DNA from: RGIG9608 sp045602425
GTDB lineage: Bacteria; Bacteroidota; Bacteroidia; Bacteroidales; Paludibacteraceae
Length of the DNA stretch: 64,000 nucleotides
Assembly: GCA_045602425.1 (NCBI GenBank)
Contig: JAZSBO010000024.1
Span: 1-64,000, forward strand
Direction: 5' to 3'
Program-made: the position numbers and the translations under genes
The notes under the pieces: model-generated
The model's database searches: none
The model's input: only the letters and a program-made list of their open reading frames with translations
What the model was told of the DNA's origin: nothing
In this document: positions 9,629 through 18,966 of the stretch, piece after piece
Position numbering within the stretch: position 1 is the first letter of the stretch
Layout: each line of letters opens with the position of its first letter

Positions 9629-9831
9629 CTTCAGATTTTTTGCGATGCAAAAGTACGCAAAATAATCGCTATTTATCCTTATATATACATTCACAAGCGA
9701 AAAACGACTAAAGGAGATGCATATTTCTCGCTCTTTTTGTTTGGTGGCAAACGAATAAGTTTTTACTTTTGCTACCGTTCTTTTAAGAAAAGAACAAGAC
9801 ATACAGAAAAGCATTTTGCTTTATTTTCTTT

Positions 9832-9949
9832 CTAACTCAAAGTTTGGCGACTTTTTAGTATCCGAAAGAAATAAGTTGAGATGCTCACGTTGTTGGCGTG
9901 GGCTTAACTTTATTTCGTGGATACAGGTTACGCCAAACACCAGAGTTAG
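9832..9949 (+). repeat. 118-bp nested inverted repeat, attC-like
   Basis: In the 413-base gap 9629-10041 four paired blocks nest around one axis: CTAACTC (9832-9838) with GAGTTAG (9943-9949); GTTTGGCG (9842-9849) with CGCCAAAC (9931-9938); TATCC (9859-9863) with GGATA (9919-9923); and an inner stem where AAATAAGTT pairs with AACTTTATTT (one bulge) and GCTCACG with CGTGGGC (one G-U). Two outer box pairs separated by short unpaired spacers (AAA versus ACCA), an AAC...GTT at the ends and a total near 120 nt are the layout of integron attC sites (R''-L''-L'-R'). The core GTTAGCG departs from GTTRRRY at the sixth base. A small mobile repeat or a structured RNA are alternatives. Confidence 0.5.
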
Positions 9950-10041
9950 CGGGAAACAGTTAAGTTTCACGCTTTTTTTGTGTCCGTAATTTTTTGTTTA
10001 ATTTTTTAAAAGTTGCACCCGACACATATTAGGGGAAAGTC

Positions 10042-10626
10042 ATGAAGAAATTTTTTATTAATGTGTGTATGTTAAGTCTGTTTTTGTATAGTTGTGAAAA
10101 CAACGAACCTCCTATAACAGGAGAGAAATATAATGGTTCTTATGAAAACACCTATTCAGAAACAGGCAATGTTATTTTAAAAAATATATCACCTATAAAT
10201 TCATATAAAGTATCTTTTATTGATACAAAAAAAGAAGTAAAAGCCAATAGTAGCGAAACAATAACATCCGTACCTGCTGGCTACTATAGGTTTTTAATAG
10301 AGCAAACTAATGGCTATGTTAATGGATATGCTTCTATATACAATTTAGACGCACGAGTTACAGATGGGAACACACTAACAATTGTATTTCCAAGCACCGG
10401 AGATTTATTCTTAAGAAATAAATCTTCTGATCCATATATCGTTACTATTAACGATACCTATCAAGTCACAATTAATGGAGGGAAAACAAATAGTTATTTA
10501 GGGATGGACACTGGATATTATAAAATACATGTCAAACAGAAATCCGGATATTTATTATGGGCTACAGAAAAGACCTACACTGGCACTCTAAAAAAAGACG
10601 GTTCCTTAACTGTTTCATTTCCATAG
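10042..10626 (+). CDS. Lipoprotein with two tandem repeat domains, unknown function
   Basis: 194 aa. The N-terminus is a lipoprotein signal with lipobox LYSC (Cys18) followed by ENNEPP. The rest is an internal duplication: residues ~42-117 and ~120-194 align, each running from GN/GDxxLxN through a ...GYYxxxxxxxxGY core to a closing VxFP. Each unit is predicted mostly beta. No named family is recognised. The start is supported by AGGGGA at 10031-10036, an unusually purine-rich ribosome site for Bacteroidota. The gene and its right-hand neighbour run rightward between leftward genes, directly downstream of the attC-like repeat, so they may be an acquired cassette. Confidence 0.75.
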   Translation: MKKFFINVCMLSLFLYSCENNEPPITGEKYNGSYENTYSETGNVILKNISPINSYKVSFIDTKKEVKANSSETITSVPAGYYRFLIEQTNGYVNGYASIYNLDARVTDGNTLTIVFPSTGDLFLRNKSSDPYIVTINDTYQVTINGGKTNSYLGMDTGYYKIHVKQKSGYLLWATEKTYTGTLKKDGSLTVSFP

Positions 10627-10687
10627 ATAAAGACTTATTATTATTATTAACCTTAAATCTTATGTTTAATTTTAAATTTTTAGTTTT

Positions 10688-11038
10688 ATGAAAAAATTGG
10701 TGTATTTTGGTATTATTTTAGTATTACTAACAGGTTGCAAACTTAAAAAGACATTGGCTATTTATGAACGAGGAACACCCACAAACGAAAAAGTGATATT
10801 GATTCCAACAGGACAGCAAATTCCTGATAATTGTGTAATGGTTGGTACTTGTACTTATGGAGAATCGGGATTCACTCCAACAGAAATCTGTACCTATGAA
10901 GCAATAACTCGTACAGCAATGGATGATGCACGTAATATAGGAGCAACAATAGTATACGTGGCAAAAGTAAAAGAACCTGTAGCATTTTGGGGTTCAAGTT
11001 GTTATACAATAACAGTCCATTTCTATAAAAAGAGATAG
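10688..11038 (+). CDS. Small lipoprotein, unknown function
   Basis: 116 aa with a lipoprotein signal (lipobox LTGC, Cys at about 17). The body contains VMVGTCTYGESGF, then AMDDARNIGATIVYVAKVKE: an alpha/beta pattern where an Ala/Arg helix precedes GA-x-IVYV, reminiscent of RcsF- or YbjQ-like small domains, though the match is too weak to assign. Four cysteines beyond the lipid Cys could form disulfides. It follows the previous lipoprotein gene by 61 bases with no terminator between them, and ends just before a strong bidirectional terminator. Confidence 0.7.
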   Translation: MKKLVYFGIILVLLTGCKLKKTLAIYERGTPTNEKVILIPTGQQIPDNCVMVGTCTYGESGFTPTEICTYEAITRTAMDDARNIGATIVYVAKVKEPVAFWGSSCYTITVHFYKKR

Positions 11039-11060
11039 TAAATCAACACAAAATAAAAAA

Positions 11061-11087
11061 GGAATCTCAAACTGAGGTTCCTTTTTT
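11061..11087. terminator. Bidirectional intrinsic terminator
   Basis: Stem GGAATCTCA (11061-11069) pairs with TGAGGTTCC (11073-11081) with one G-U, loop of three; an A-run on the left and T6 on the right serve both strands. It separates the rightward lipoprotein gene from the leftward phosphoglucomutase gene. Confidence 0.85.
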
Positions 11088-11107
11088 GATTATCAGTTAT
11101 ATCCGTA

Positions 11108-12859
11108 TTAGATTCCTAACGATTGGCGTACGGCTTCTATTTTTTCTTGAGCAAAAGCCTCTGCACTTTCATAGTCGGCACGAGTATTCATTTTTGTTCT
11201 TACCTCAATATAGAACTTAATTTTTGGCTCTGTACCCGATGGGCGAACAGAGATTTTCGTACCATCTTCGGTAAAGAACTGTAATACGTTCGACGATTCA
11301 GGGAAATCAAGTTCCGATTTTACGCCTGTGAGCAAGTTGTTTTGTTGTAAGAATTGATAATCTTTTATCACAACTACAGGGCTACCTGCAATTTCTTTCG
11401 GTGGATTTATGCGGAACATTTTCATCATCTGTTGAATTTCGTCAGCACCTTCTTTACCTTTTTTCACAATAGAGATACCTTTTTCTTTACTAAAACCAAA
11501 CTCCACATAAATATCTTGCAAAAGTTCGAATAGTGTCATTCCATTGTCTTTTGCCCAAGCAGTTAGTTCAGCCATCAAAGCACAAGAAGCTACGGCATCT
11601 TTATCACGGACAAAATCGGCAGGCATATAGCCATAACTTTCTTCGCCACCGCCTATAAACTTACGTTTACCTTCTTGTTCACGAATTACCGCTGCAATCC
11701 ACTTGAAACCTGTATAGCAATCGAACATCTCGATATTATACTTATTGCAAACATCTTTTATCAACTCTGAAGTTACAATCGTTTTTACCATAAAATCGGT
11801 TTTGTTCAAAATGCCAAGCTCCATTCTACGACGCAAAATATAGTATGTAAACATCAAGTCTGTTTGATTTCCATTAACTAAAATCCACTCACCCTTGTCG
11901 TTTTTGATAGCAATTCCCATACGGTCGGCATCAGGATCTGAAGCCATAACAATATCAGCATCAACAGATTGTGCTTTTTTTATAGCCATATCCAACGCTG
12001 CAGGTTCTTCTGGATTCGGAGAAACTACTGTTGGAAAATCGCCACTAACAACACACTGTTCGTCAACCAAAATCACATTTTCAAAACCAATTTCTTGTAA
12101 ACAACGAGGAATTAACTTAATACCCGTTCCATGAATAGGTGTGTAAACGATTTTTAGATCTTTATTACGTCGGATTGATTTAGGCGACAAAAAAATTGTT
12201 TTTACCTGCTCTAAATACACCTTATCAATCTCTTCACCAATAATTTGAATCAACGATTTATTACCTTCAAATTTTATATCATCAGGACCTTTTATTTTTG
12301 CAACTTCAGCAATAACATTCATATCGTGCGGAGCAATCATTTGAGCACCATCATTCCAATATGCTTTATATCCGTTATATTCTTTTGGGTTATGGCTTGC
12401 AGTTAGAATAATACCACTCTGGCAACCCAAATGACGAATAGCAAACGACATTTCTGGCGTTGGACGCAACGATTCAAACAAATAAACTTTTATCCCATTT
12501 GCAGAAAATATATCAGCAGAAATTTCGGCAAACAAACGGCTATTATTTCGACAATCGTGCCCTACCACTACGGAGATTTGCTCCAAATCGGCAAATTCCC
12601 TTTTTAAATAATTACTCAATCCTTGCGTTGCAGCACCTACAGTGTAAATATTCATTCTGTTTGAACCGACACCCATTATTCCACGCAAACCTCCAGTACC
12701 AAACTCTAAATCTTTATAAAAACTTTCAATCAATTCAGTTTTATCATAAGCCTCTAACATGCGTTTTACTTCGGCTTTTGTTTCGTCATTATAACTTCCA
12801 TTAAGCCACGTTTGTGCTTTTGCAACAACATTTTCTAACAAATCTTTTGTATTACTCAT
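11108..12859 (-). CDS. Phosphoglucomutase/phosphomannomutase family (phospho-sugar mutase)
   Basis: 583 aa. The phosphoserine loop TASHNP is at 153-158 (Ser155), preceded by FGTGGLRG (53-60); the Mg loop is SDPDADRMGI; the sugar-binding loop is GGGEESYGY; and the phosphate-binding loop RPSGTEPK is near the C-terminus. All active-site elements are present. The enzyme interconverts hexose 1- and 6-phosphates and feeds NDP-sugar, glycogen and envelope synthesis. The length fits the ~580-residue PgcA-type subgroup. ManA lies 7 bases upstream on the same strand, consistent with a hexose-phosphate operon. Confidence 0.92.
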   Translation of the reverse strand: MSNTKDLLENVVAKAQTWLNGSYNDETKAEVKRMLEAYDKTELIESFYKDLEFGTGGLRGIMGVGSNRMNIYTVGAATQGLSNYLKREFADLEQISVVVGHDCRNNSRLFAEISADIFSANGIKVYLFESLRPTPEMSFAIRHLGCQSGIILTASHNPKEYNGYKAYWNDGAQMIAPHDMNVIAEVAKIKGPDDIKFEGNKSLIQIIGEEIDKVYLEQVKTIFLSPKSIRRNKDLKIVYTPIHGTGIKLIPRCLQEIGFENVILVDEQCVVSGDFPTVVSPNPEEPAALDMAIKKAQSVDADIVMASDPDADRMGIAIKNDKGEWILVNGNQTDLMFTYYILRRRMELGILNKTDFMVKTIVTSELIKDVCNKYNIEMFDCYTGFKWIAAVIREQEGKRKFIGGGEESYGYMPADFVRDKDAVASCALMAELTAWAKDNGMTLFELLQDIYVEFGFSKEKGISIVKKGKEGADEIQQMMKMFRINPPKEIAGSPVVVIKDYQFLQQNNLLTGVKSELDFPESSNVLQFFTEDGTKISVRPSGTEPKIKFYIEVRTKMNTRADYESAEAFAQEKIEAVRQSLGI

Positions 12860-12866
12860 ATATAAA

Positions 12867-13850
12867 TTACTTTTTGTTTTTAATATAAACCTCTAAAACC
12901 TTTCCTTTGTTCAACGATTTTAATGTAATATTTTCTATCGTTGCAGGAATCAAAACTGTTTCTCCCATTTTTATAGTCTCAACACCACCATTCCAATGCA
13001 ATTCTAAATCACCTTCGACACCCATTAGAATTACAAACGAATCTAAAAGCGAATAGTTACGCTCCACAGTTCCATCTACCATCAAAACGTTAGTCGTAAA
13101 ATGATCGCAATCAACTACATTCGAAGGCTCATTAGCTTTTAACTCGTATTTAATTTTTGCATCTTCAACGTACGAAAAATCGATAGCATCAACAGCTAAA
13201 TCAGTATGTAATTCGCGAGGATTTCCATTCGAATCTATACGATTAAAATCGTATATACGATAAGTTATATCCGAAGTTTCTTGTATTTCGGCAATCAAGC
13301 AACCTTTTCCAATAGCATGAACTCTACCTGCTGGCATAAAAAACACATCACCTTTTTTCACTTCATAACTTCTCAAAAGCGATTCTATCGTATTGTCTTC
13401 AACGCTTCTCAAATAAGTTTCTTTGTCCATCTCCGAAACAAAACCCGAAATCAATTGAGCATCATAGTCTGCATCCAAGAGATACCACATTTCAGTTTTC
13501 CCTAACGAATTATGACGTTCTGCTGCCATCTCATCATCAGGATGAACTTGAATCGAAAGAGCATCATTTGCATCTATTACTTTTACCAATAGAGGGAACT
13601 GATTGCCATAACGAGCATAAACCTCTTCACCAACCAAATCACCCATATAAATTTCTAACAATTCCGATAAATTATTGCCTGCCAACGGACCACTAACAAC
13701 TATTGATTCATTACCATCAACACCCGACAAATCCCAACTTTCACCAGCATTTGGCAAATTACCTAACTCACGATTAAATATATTTTTTAGCTTTTGACCT
13801 CCCCAAATTTTATCTTTTAGGATAGGTTTAAACTTCAATGGATAAAGCAT
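12867..13850 (-). CDS. manA: Mannose-6-phosphate isomerase, type I
   Basis: 327 aa, cupin-fold zinc enzyme. The start LKFKPILKDKIWGGQKL, the metal site QVHPDDEMA (Gln, His) and the MPAGRVHAIG segment with its downstream His are characteristic. It interconverts fructose-6-phosphate and mannose-6-phosphate. The short length (no extra C-terminal domain) matches the Bacillus-like ManA class. It is the first gene of the pair with the phospho-sugar mutase. A TATCTTTG -7 element (complement of 13876-13883) precedes the ATG. Confidence 0.92.
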   Translation of the reverse strand: MLYPLKFKPILKDKIWGGQKLKNIFNRELGNLPNAGESWDLSGVDGNESIVVSGPLAGNNLSELLEIYMGDLVGEEVYARYGNQFPLLVKVIDANDALSIQVHPDDEMAAERHNSLGKTEMWYLLDADYDAQLISGFVSEMDKETYLRSVEDNTIESLLRSYEVKKGDVFFMPAGRVHAIGKGCLIAEIQETSDITYRIYDFNRIDSNGNPRELHTDLAVDAIDFSYVEDAKIKYELKANEPSNVVDCDHFTTNVLMVDGTVERNYSLLDSFVILMGVEGDLELHWNGGVETIKMGETVLIPATIENITLKSLNKGKVLEVYIKNKK

Positions 13851-13940
13851 AATTTTTATAATTTATTATTTGAGACAAAGATACAAATAAAGAAACGAAA
13901 GAGAATGATATTTGAGAAAATAATATCATTCATTTAGACA

Positions 13941-14591
13941 TCATACAGATTGAAGTATATACCACACAGCCATCATATGACAAACACTACCCAAAAGAAC
14001 AAAAATATGAAAAACAGCATGCATATATTTTATTTTATGAAAACTATAAAATAACACTCCTATAATATAAGCCACTCCTTCTCCTATGATCCAAAGAAAG
14101 ACTCCTATACTTACCGTTTCCCAAAACTGCTTCATTGCGACAACTATAGTCAAACCCATAAGCACAAAACATAAAGTTTCTACATTGCTGTGCTTTTTCA
14201 AGCCTCTAAAACTTACAAATGTTCCAACCAACGCACACGACCAAGAAAAAATAAAAATTCCCCACCCCCAATAATCTACATTACGCATTGCTATTAACAT
14301 AATAGGTGAATAACTTCCTGCGATATGCCAATATATGGCGGAATGATCCAATTTACGCAAACGATATTTCCAAACAGAATCAAAAGCACAAACATGATAT
14401 GCTACAGATGCCACATAAGAACTTAGCATACCAAACAAATAAAGTCCAACGCTTGTCATACCCCAAAAGTCAAGATTTAAAGACAAAGACTTTTTTATAA
14501 ACAAAGAAGCAACAATACATCCTCCTACAACTCCTATTGTATGAGATAAAACATTCAGCAATTCTTCTTTATTGGTGTACAATTTATCCAT
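13941..14591 (-). CDS. Hemolysin III / PAQR family membrane protein
   Basis: 216 aa from ATG 14591 (MDKLYTNKEE); a further 9 codons upstream are open but begin at a non-ATG codon. Seven hydrophobic helices. Conserved family features: LSHTIGVVGG near the start, a SYVASVAYHVCAF stretch with Ser and His, HSAIYWHIAGSYSPIML (D/H-x3-Y...H-x2-G-x-Y-x-P) and a C-terminal HAVFHIFVLLGS with two His. Together these form the zinc site of the PAQR/YqfA family. Its role in bacteria is membrane-related and poorly defined. It stands alone. Confidence 0.88.
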   Translation of the reverse strand: MDKLYTNKEELLNVLSHTIGVVGGCIVASLFIKKSLSLNLDFWGMTSVGLYLFGMLSSYVASVAYHVCAFDSVWKYRLRKLDHSAIYWHIAGSYSPIMLIAMRNVDYWGWGIFIFSWSCALVGTFVSFRGLKKHSNVETLCFVLMGLTIVVAMKQFWETVSIGVFLWIIGEGVAYIIGVLFYSFHKIKYMHAVFHIFVLLGSVCHMMAVWYILQSV

Positions 14592-14659
14592 TTTTCTATA
14601 ACCTAAACAAGGCAACAAAAATACTTAAAATATAAAAATCAATTTATACCTTGTTAATT

Positions 14660-14688
14660 TTTGTTGCCAACTATTTTTATTAACTTCG
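14660..14688 (+). promoter_or_regulatory. Probable promoter for the pepT operon
   Basis: TTTG at 14660-14663, a 17-base spacer, then TAACTTCG at 14681-14688, one base off TAnnTTTG. It lies 19 bases before the pepT ATG. Confidence 0.45.
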
Positions 14689-14707
14689 CAGAAATAATAA
14701 TCAATAT

Positions 14708-15925
14708 ATGAATATCGTAGAACGTTTTTTAAAATACGTGTCTTTCACTACAACTTCTGATGAAAACACAGGTTTAACACCAAGTACTCCGGGGCAAATG
14801 ATTTTTGCTCAATCGTTACAAAACGAATTAAAAAGCATTGGATTGTCTGATGTATCAATCGACGAAAATGGCTACGTAATGGCTACATTGCCAAGCAACA
14901 CTAAAAAAACGCTACCTACCATAGGATTTATTGCTCACATGGACACTAGTCCAGAGATGACAGCTAAACATGTAGTTCCGAATATTATAAAAAACTATAA
15001 TGGCAAAACAATAAATCTCAATAGTGAAGAAAACATAAAACTATCGCCAGATGAATTTCCTGAATTAAAAAATTACGTAGGACAAGATTTAATTGTAACT
15101 AACGGGAAAACGCTATTAGGTGCTGACGACAAAGCAGGTATTGCTGAAATTGTAACAGCTATGGAATACCTCATCAACCATCCTGAAATAAAACATGGCA
15201 ATATAAAAATTGCTTTTACTCCTGATGAAGAAATTGGGCAAGGTGCTCAACATTTTAACGTAGAAAAATTTAATGCTGATTGGGCATATACCATAGATGG
15301 TGGAGAAATTGGAGAACTTGAATATGAAAACTTCAATGCTGCTTCTGCAAAAATCACATTTTTTGGAAGGAACGTTCATCCCGGATATGCAAAGCACAAA
15401 ATGCTAAACTCAATACGTATTGGACAACAATTTGCATCAATGCTTCCACGCCATGAGACGCCTGAACATACAGAAAACTATGAAGGTTTTTATCATTTAA
15501 TAAGTTTCGAAGGAAGTGTTGAAAAAACAACATTACTCTATATAATAAGAGACCACGATAAAAGTAAATTTGAAAGTCGAAAAAAAGAATTTCAACATTT
15601 AGTCAATAAAATTGCAGCCGAATTCGGGACAGAAAGTGTCAACCTCGAAATAAAAGACCAATATTACAATATGCGTGAAAAAATCGAGCCTTCTATGCAC
15701 ATCATCGATTTAGCATCAAAAGCAATGAGAGAAGTCGGTATTGAACCAAAAATTAAACCAATTAGAGGAGGAACTGATGGTGCTCAGCTTTCATTCAAAG
15801 GCTTGCCTTGTCCGAACATCTTCACAGGCGGACACAATTTCCACGGAAGATACGAATACATACCTATTCAATCAATGGAAAAAGCAATGCAAGTAATTAT
15901 AAAAATTGCAACTTTGGTGCAATGA
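14708..15925 (+). CDS. pepT: Peptidase T (tripeptide aminopeptidase)
   Basis: 405 aa, the family length. M20 metallopeptidase motifs are present: AHMDTSPE (first zinc His and catalytic Asp), LLGADDKAGIAEI (bridging Asp), FTPDEEIGQGA (catalytic Glu pair), DGGEIGELEYENFNAA with a zinc Asp, and the late IRGGTDGAQLSFKGLPCPN...GGHNFHG with the last His. It releases the N-terminal residue of tripeptides in the cytoplasm, completing peptide utilisation. Its stop overlaps the next start (ATGA), so pepT, the DUF3109 gene and mntP form one rightward operon. Confidence 0.93.
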   Translation: MNIVERFLKYVSFTTTSDENTGLTPSTPGQMIFAQSLQNELKSIGLSDVSIDENGYVMATLPSNTKKTLPTIGFIAHMDTSPEMTAKHVVPNIIKNYNGKTINLNSEENIKLSPDEFPELKNYVGQDLIVTNGKTLLGADDKAGIAEIVTAMEYLINHPEIKHGNIKIAFTPDEEIGQGAQHFNVEKFNADWAYTIDGGEIGELEYENFNAASAKITFFGRNVHPGYAKHKMLNSIRIGQQFASMLPRHETPEHTENYEGFYHLISFEGSVEKTTLLYIIRDHDKSKFESRKKEFQHLVNKIAAEFGTESVNLEIKDQYYNMREKIEPSMHIIDLASKAMREVGIEPKIKPIRGGTDGAQLSFKGLPCPNIFTGGHNFHGRYEYIPIQSMEKAMQVIIKIATLVQ

Positions 15926-16503
15926 TTCAAATTGATAACACTATTGTATCGCTCGACCTTCTTGAGCAATTCTTTTGTTGCGATTTAACAACATGCAAAG
16001 GCATTTGTTGTATCGAAGGTGATTCGGGTGCACCTATAGAGCAATCGGAAATAGCAGAAATAGAACGTATTTTACCAATAATTTGGGATAATTTATCTGA
16101 TAAAGCAAAACAAGTTATTAACAAGCAAGGAATCTGTTATACCGACATAGAAGGTGACATTGTAACCTCAATCGTTGATGGGAAAGAATGCGTATTCTCT
16201 TACACAGAAAATGGAATCTGTAAATGTGTCATAGAAAAAGCATTTAAAGAAGGGAAAAGTAATTTTTATAAACCTATTTCATGCCATCTATATCCTATCA
16301 GGATAACAGAATATAAAACATTTACTGCTGTAAATTACCATAAATGGGATATTTGCAAATGTGCAAAACTCTACGGAGAAAAACACAAAGTACCAGCTTA
16401 TGAATTCTTAAAAGATTCTTTAATTCGTCGATTTGGTAAAAATTGGTATGAACAATTAAAGCAGATTGCAGAACTTTATAATAAAGAGAAACAATCGAAA
16501 TGA
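15922..16503 (+). CDS. DUF3109 family cysteine-rich protein
   Basis: 193 aa from ATG 15922, which overlaps the pepT stop (ATGA). A longer frame starting at 15808 would lie inside pepT and is discarded. The protein begins MIQIDNTIVSLDLLEQ and then has CDLTTCKGICCIEGDSGAP, later GICKC, and ISCHLYPIR...YHKWDICKCA; this set of conserved cysteines resembles a metal or iron-sulfur cluster site such as that of YkgJ-type zinc/iron-chelating proteins. The biochemical role is unknown. Overlap with mntP at the other end suggests a metal-linked operon, which is only inference. Confidence 0.85.
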   Translation: MIQIDNTIVSLDLLEQFFCCDLTTCKGICCIEGDSGAPIEQSEIAEIERILPIIWDNLSDKAKQVINKQGICYTDIEGDIVTSIVDGKECVFSYTENGICKCVIEKAFKEGKSNFYKPISCHLYPIRITEYKTFTAVNYHKWDICKCAKLYGEKHKVPAYEFLKDSLIRRFGKNWYEQLKQIAELYNKEKQSK

Positions 16504-17066
16504 CATACTTTGAAATCATTCTATTAGCAATAGCATTAGCAATGGACTGCTTTACAGTTTCAATTGCGATGTCGATACAGCACCCTATATCAAACTGGAA
16601 ATTCATTCTACGTTCAGCACTATTTTTCGGTCTATTTCAAGGTCTTATGCCTTTAATAAGTTGGGCACTTGGTATAAGTTTTAAAACATATATTGAGAAT
16701 TTTGACCATTGGATTGCATTTCTTTTACTTACTTATCTTGGCGGAAAAATGATATGGGAAAACAGAAAAGATACTCCAAAAACTATTAACTGCGATATCT
16801 TTAAATCATTGAAATATCTTGTTCTAATGTCTGTTACTGTAAGTATCGATGCTCTTTCTACAGGTATCATTTTCATTCCTTACGGACAACAAATATGGTT
16901 CGCCATTAGCATTATTGCCTTGGTTAGTTTCCTTTTTTCATTATTAGGAATTTTTATTGGGAATTTCTATGGAAAAAGATTTCGCCTTAAAGTAGAATTT
17001 ATCGGGGGAATTATTCTCATTGCTATTGGCATAAAAATCCTGATTGAACACCTATTTTGTTCATAA
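16500..17066 (+). CDS. mntP: Manganese efflux pump MntP
   Basis: 188 aa with six hydrophobic helices. Two family signatures are visible: LAIALAMDCFTVSIAM near the N-terminus and VSIDALSTGIIF in the second half, each with a membrane-embedded Asp, as expected for the inverted repeat of the MntP (DUF204) fold. MntP exports Mn2+ to prevent toxicity. In enterobacteria it is controlled by a Mn-responsive riboswitch; here the gene is translationally coupled to the preceding one (ATGA overlap) and no separate leader exists. Confidence 0.92.
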   Translation: MTYFEIILLAIALAMDCFTVSIAMSIQHPISNWKFILRSALFFGLFQGLMPLISWALGISFKTYIENFDHWIAFLLLTYLGGKMIWENRKDTPKTINCDIFKSLKYLVLMSVTVSIDALSTGIIFIPYGQQIWFAISIIALVSFLFSLLGIFIGNFYGKRFRLKVEFIGGIILIAIGIKILIEHLFCS

Positions 17067-17072
17067 GAAAAA

Positions 17073-18959
17073 CTAAGCAAACTCACTTAAATCAAGCCAA
17101 CGCAAAGTTTTCTCATCTATCAGTTTAACCAACTCACCAAATCTTCTTGACTTTTCAACTAAATCTGCTTCTGAAAACTTTCCTTGAGAAAGTTCCTGCT
17201 CTATCAACGATTTTTCTTGTTCTAACATTTCTATCTCATTCTCCAGCATTTCAAATTCTTGTCTTTCTTTAAAAGTCAATTTCTTTTTAACTGCTGGCCT
17301 TGTAGGATTTTTCTCTTTCTTCGGAATGCTAACAACTTTTGATTCTTCTTGATTCTGTAAACTTTTCCATTGGCGATAATCAGAATAATTTCCCGGAAAA
17401 TCTTTAATCACAGCATTTCCTTCAAACACCAATAAATGATCGACTATTTTATCCATAAAAAAACGATCATGACTAACAACAATCAAGCATCCTTTAAATT
17501 GCTGAAGATATTCCTCTAAAATATTCAACGTTGAAATATCTAAGTCATTGGTAGGCTCATCAAGTACTAAAAAATTTGGATTCTGCATCAAAACTGTACA
17601 CAAATACAATCGTCTCAATTCTCCTCCACTCAATTTTGCTACATAATTGTACTGTTGTTCAGGTTCAAACATAAAATGTGTAAGGAATTGAGATGCAGTA
17701 ACTTTCTTCCCTCCTCCAAAATCAACAACTTCTGCAATCTCACGCACCACATCTATCACTTTTTTTTCTTTATCAAAGCACAACCCACTTTGGCTATAAT
17801 AGCCAAAACGTACAGACTCTCCAATATCAAAACGTCCACTATCGACTGGGACTTCCCCTAAAAGCATTTTCAAAAAAGTGGATTTCCCCGTTCCATTCTC
17901 ACCGATTATTCCCATTTTCTCGTAACGAGAAAAATTATAATAGAAATTATCTAATATCTTTAGTTTGCCAAAACTTTTACTAACATACTGAACTTCAAAT
18001 ATTTTTGAACCAATATAAATAGATATAGCATCTAACTTCATTCGCTGATCCTCACACCTCAGTTTTGTTTTCATTTCTAATTCTTCAAAAGCATCAATAC
18101 GGGATTGTGCTTTTGTAGCACGTGCTTGTGGTTGCCGCCTCATCCACTCCAATTCTTTTTTATATAAAGAATTTAGTCGTTTTTGTTCTGCATTAAAATT
18201 TACTATTTGCTCTTCTTTTTTGCATAGATAATAACTATAATTGCCACGAAAGTGATATAAAGTTCTATTATCAATCTCAATAATATCACTACACACTCTA
18301 TTCAAAAAATAGCGATCATGAGTAACAATAAGTAGTGTCATTTTTGATTTTAGTAGAAATTCTTCGAGCCACTCTACCATTGACAAATCTAAATGATTGG
18401 TAGGTTCATCTAAAATCAACAAATCAGGCTCTTTTATTAACGCATTAGCTAAAGCTAAACGTTTTTGCTGACCACCAGAGAGTTGATATATTGGCTTTTC
18501 TAAGTCAAAGATTCCTAATTTTCCTAAAATCTGCTTTATACGATTTTCATAGTTCCATGCGTTTAAAGCATCCATTTTGGCTAAAAGAAATTCAAAATCT
18601 TCAGCATATTCTAAAAAAACATCGGGATTTTTTTCTTGTATTTGAATAAAATGTTCATACTTCGCAATCGTATGGACCATTTCACTATCAGATGAGAAAC
18701 ATGCATCAAGAACAGTTGTACCATCTAATCTCGGCACTTGTTCTAAAAATGCGACTCGTATACCATTTTTAAAAACAATTGTACCAGAATCAGCAATATC
18801 TTTTCCTGAAAGAAGATTAAGTAAAGAAGTTTTTCCTTTTCCATTTCGAGCAACCAAAGCGACACGTTGTCCTTCGTGTAACCCAAACGAAATATTTTCA
18901 AACAAAACCTTATCACCAAACGATTTTGTCAAATTTGCAACTTGTAAATAACTAACCAT
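17073..18959 (-). CDS. ABC-F family ATPase (Uup-like)
   Basis: 628 aa from ATG 18959 (MVSYLQVANLTKSFG); ten more upstream codons are open but overlap the terminator hairpin. Two ABC domains without membrane helices: Walker A ARNGKGKTS and GENGTGKST, signatures LSGGQQKRLALA and LSGGELRRLYL, and Walker B LLILDEPTNHLDL and FLVLDEPTNDLDI. A long charged linker joins them, and the C-terminal ~90 residues (KKKLTFKERQEFEMLENEI onward) form a coiled coil as in Uup. ABC-F proteins bind ribosomes and act in translation rescue, antibiotic resistance or assembly. Confidence 0.92.
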   Translation of the reverse strand: MVSYLQVANLTKSFGDKVLFENISFGLHEGQRVALVARNGKGKTSLLNLLSGKDIADSGTIVFKNGIRVAFLEQVPRLDGTTVLDACFSSDSEMVHTIAKYEHFIQIQEKNPDVFLEYAEDFEFLLAKMDALNAWNYENRIKQILGKLGIFDLEKPIYQLSGGQQKRLALANALIKEPDLLILDEPTNHLDLSMVEWLEEFLLKSKMTLLIVTHDRYFLNRVCSDIIEIDNRTLYHFRGNYSYYLCKKEEQIVNFNAEQKRLNSLYKKELEWMRRQPQARATKAQSRIDAFEELEMKTKLRCEDQRMKLDAISIYIGSKIFEVQYVSKSFGKLKILDNFYYNFSRYEKMGIIGENGTGKSTFLKMLLGEVPVDSGRFDIGESVRFGYYSQSGLCFDKEKKVIDVVREIAEVVDFGGGKKVTASQFLTHFMFEPEQQYNYVAKLSGGELRRLYLCTVLMQNPNFLVLDEPTNDLDISTLNILEEYLQQFKGCLIVVSHDRFFMDKIVDHLLVFEGNAVIKDFPGNYSDYRQWKSLQNQEESKVVSIPKKEKNPTRPAVKKKLTFKERQEFEMLENEIEMLEQEKSLIEQELSQGKFSEADLVEKSRRFGELVKLIDEKTLRWLDLSEFA

Positions 18960-18966
18960 AAACACA

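Noticed and set aside
15808..15921. Upstream extension of the DUF3109 gene
   Set aside because: It lies inside pepT in another frame; the ATGA overlap start at 15922 gives the family N-terminus.
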